Program-made: the position numbers and the translations under genes
In this document: positions 29,370 through 30,461 of the stretch, piece after piece
How the letters are laid out: each line of letters starts with the position of its first letter
Numbering within the stretch: position 1 is the stretch's first letter
Source: a virus
Direction: 5' to 3' (one strand)
DNA length: 30,461 bases
Virus record (IMG/VR): IMGVR_UViG_3300025889_000614
Coordinates: 1-30,461 of that record
The notes under the pieces: generated by a model
Told to the model about the DNA's origin: nothing
Databases searched by the model: none
Seen by the model: only the letters and a program-made list of their open reading frames with translations

Positions 29370-30382
29370 TTATAGAAGGAGATTGTTTTGAACTAATAAA
29401 AACCTTACCAGATGAGAGTGTTGATTTGGTAATCACCAGTCCCCCTTATGCGGACATCGTCAATTATGGTAAGAATATTTCAATCCAAAAACCAACAGAA
29501 TATGTGGATTGGATATTACCCCTATTCAACGAAATACAGAGAGTTCTAAAACCAAGTGGTAGCTTCATACTCAACATCAACGATAATTGCTCTAATGGGT
29601 TGAGAAACCCCTATATCTTTGAACTGATACATCGCTCACAGAAGGAAACCAAACTAAAGTTCTATGACACTTACATTTGGCATAAGTTGAACGGAATACC
29701 AAATGGTTCACCCAAAAGATTTAGAAACACCACAGAGTTTATATTCCATTTTGTCAAGAACCAAAAACAACTCAAGTTCTATATGGATAGGGTGATGAAG
29801 GAACAAAAAGAAATAACCAAAAAAAGGTTGAAATCACCTATGGTATTGAAATCACATCAACAGATTATAGAGGGGATTAGAGGTAGTGAAACTACAATAA
29901 ACACCCAACCAGACAAAGTCCGTCCCGATAATGTATTTAGATTCCCAACAGCGGCAACACAAAGGGATAATACCATTAGACACCCCGCACCATACCACAA
30001 AGAATTACCCGCATATTTCATCAACTTACTAACAGATGAAGGTGATGTTGTTCTTGACCCTTTTAGTGGAATAGGAACGACTGGATTACCTTGTAAGGAA
30101 ATGAATAGAAGTTACATAGGGTTTGAGTTGAACCCCAAATATGCGGAGTTTAGTATCAACAGAATAAACGGGGATGAACTTGATGAATATTTGGTATGTC
30201 AATATGATATGGATGATAATTTCATCGCATCTTTTGATGGTATAACAACTGCGGCTAATTCAATCAACTATTCAACCCCCCATAATATTATGATGTGTTA
30301 TAGGGGATTTAGAACAGAAGCAGGGGGATACAAATGGAAAATGGAATTGAAACCAAATAACCAAATAAAACTTGATTTATGA
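29366..30382 (+). CDS. DNA methyltransferase, beta class, with C-terminal NUMOD/IENR1-like domain (allele 2, complete)
   Basis: This 338-aa enzyme would transfer a methyl group from S-adenosylmethionine to an amino group in DNA. Catalytic motif IV is SPPY (residues 25-28, in DLVITSPPYADI), the form common in N4-cytosine enzymes though not exclusive to them. The binding motif I DPFSGIGTTGL (from D231) comes after it, the order of the beta class. HPAPYHKELP near residue 209 is motif X-like. The last ~50 residues (IASFDGITTAANSIN, GFRTEAGGYKWK) resemble the DNA-binding repeat of intron endonucleases, an unusual partner for a methyltransferase. The gene lies between terS and terL, in line with protection of DNA from host restriction or marking of packaging DNA. 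No cognate restriction enzyme is seen. Its core differs strongly from the allele at 3-545. Confidence 0.9.
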   Translation: MIIEGDCFELIKTLPDESVDLVITSPPYADIVNYGKNISIQKPTEYVDWILPLFNEIQRVLKPSGSFILNINDNCSNGLRNPYIFELIHRSQKETKLKFYDTYIWHKLNGIPNGSPKRFRNTTEFIFHFVKNQKQLKFYMDRVMKEQKEITKKRLKSPMVLKSHQQIIEGIRGSETTINTQPDKVRPDNVFRFPTAATQRDNTIRHPAPYHKELPAYFINLLTDEGDVVLDPFSGIGTTGLPCKEMNRSYIGFELNPKYAEFSINRINGDELDEYLVCQYDMDDNFIASFDGITTAANSINYSTPHNIMMCYRGFRTEAGGYKWKMELKPNNQIKLDL

Positions 30383-30461
30383 TTGTAGAAGTTGAAGGTT
30401 TTACCCCCTATCCAAAACAAGCCGAGTTCATTACAAAGATTGAGCAGGAACACGTCAAATA
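29832..30461. repeat. Right copy of the contig-end overlap
   Basis: Counterpart of 1-624 with exact edges and diverged middle, 6 bp longer than the left copy. It includes the start of terL from 30379. Confidence 0.85.
30379..30461 (+). CDS. terL: Terminase large subunit, first codons (overlap copy, 3' cut by window)
   Basis: The ATG overlaps the methyltransferase stop exactly as at 542, and all 83 bases equal 542-624. It is the beginning of the same gene seen after circular closure, not a second terminase. Confidence 0.9.
   Translation, partial: MIVEVEGFTPYPKQAEFITKIEQEHVK

Overview
The window is essentially one complete small genome of a tailed, long-tailed (siphovirus-like) phage whose host is probably a member of the Bacteroidota. 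The host inference rests on A+T-rich DNA, an absence of purine-rich Shine-Dalgarno sites in front of most genes, and several promoters with the Bacteroidota signature (a TTG or TTTG box about 19-20 bp before TAnnTTTG). The two ends carry the same locus. Bases 1-624 align with 29832-30461, exactly at both edges but strongly diverged in the middle. The contig therefore closes into a circle of about 29.83 kb, and the overlap shows two alleles of a DNA methyltransferase gene.

Layout. (1) Packaging and late control, 27969-30461 continuing at 1-1780: an ECF-like sigma factor, a helix-turn-helix protein, a small Cys protein, the small terminase subunit, a 21-codon micro-ORF, a beta-class DNA methyltransferase with a C-terminal NUMOD/IENR1-like domain, and the large terminase subunit. 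Most of these genes overlap the next by a few bases. (2) Tail, 1809-11348: a tail assembly chaperone with a -1 frameshift extension, tail-completion and HK97-gp10-like proteins, two large tail proteins (the second with Pro-Thr linkers and Cys-rich modules), and the tape measure protein. (3) Head, 11387-15553: an XkdF-like prohead protein, a probable scaffold with three repeated modules, the major capsid protein and a probable tail tube protein. (4) Host-contact proteins, 15615-19582: a small protein, a repeat-rich fibre and a Pro-Thr-linked lectin-like protein. (5) Portal, head-tail connector, two small holin-like membrane proteins and a small Cys protein, 19637-21932, closed by a terminator at 21967.

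(6) Accessory/early region, 21991-27879: one leftward zinc-finger gene, a minimal nucleotidyltransferase, a 381-bp noncoding stretch dense in inverted repeats and CTAG tetranucleotides, then a run of short unknown genes. Seven promoters sit in this region, several inside near-perfect direct repeats, and three lie so close to the ATG that leaderless mRNAs are predicted. A ParB-like protein ends the region.

The genes suggest a two-stage programme: host-like promoters drive the small genes first, then a phage-coded sigma factor at the head of the packaging operon may drive the late genes, whose gaps lack the host-like boxes. I recognise no DNA polymerase, primase, helicase, integrase or endolysin, so replication must rely on the host or on unrecognised genes. 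The most intriguing element is the structured noncoding block at about 23086-23325.
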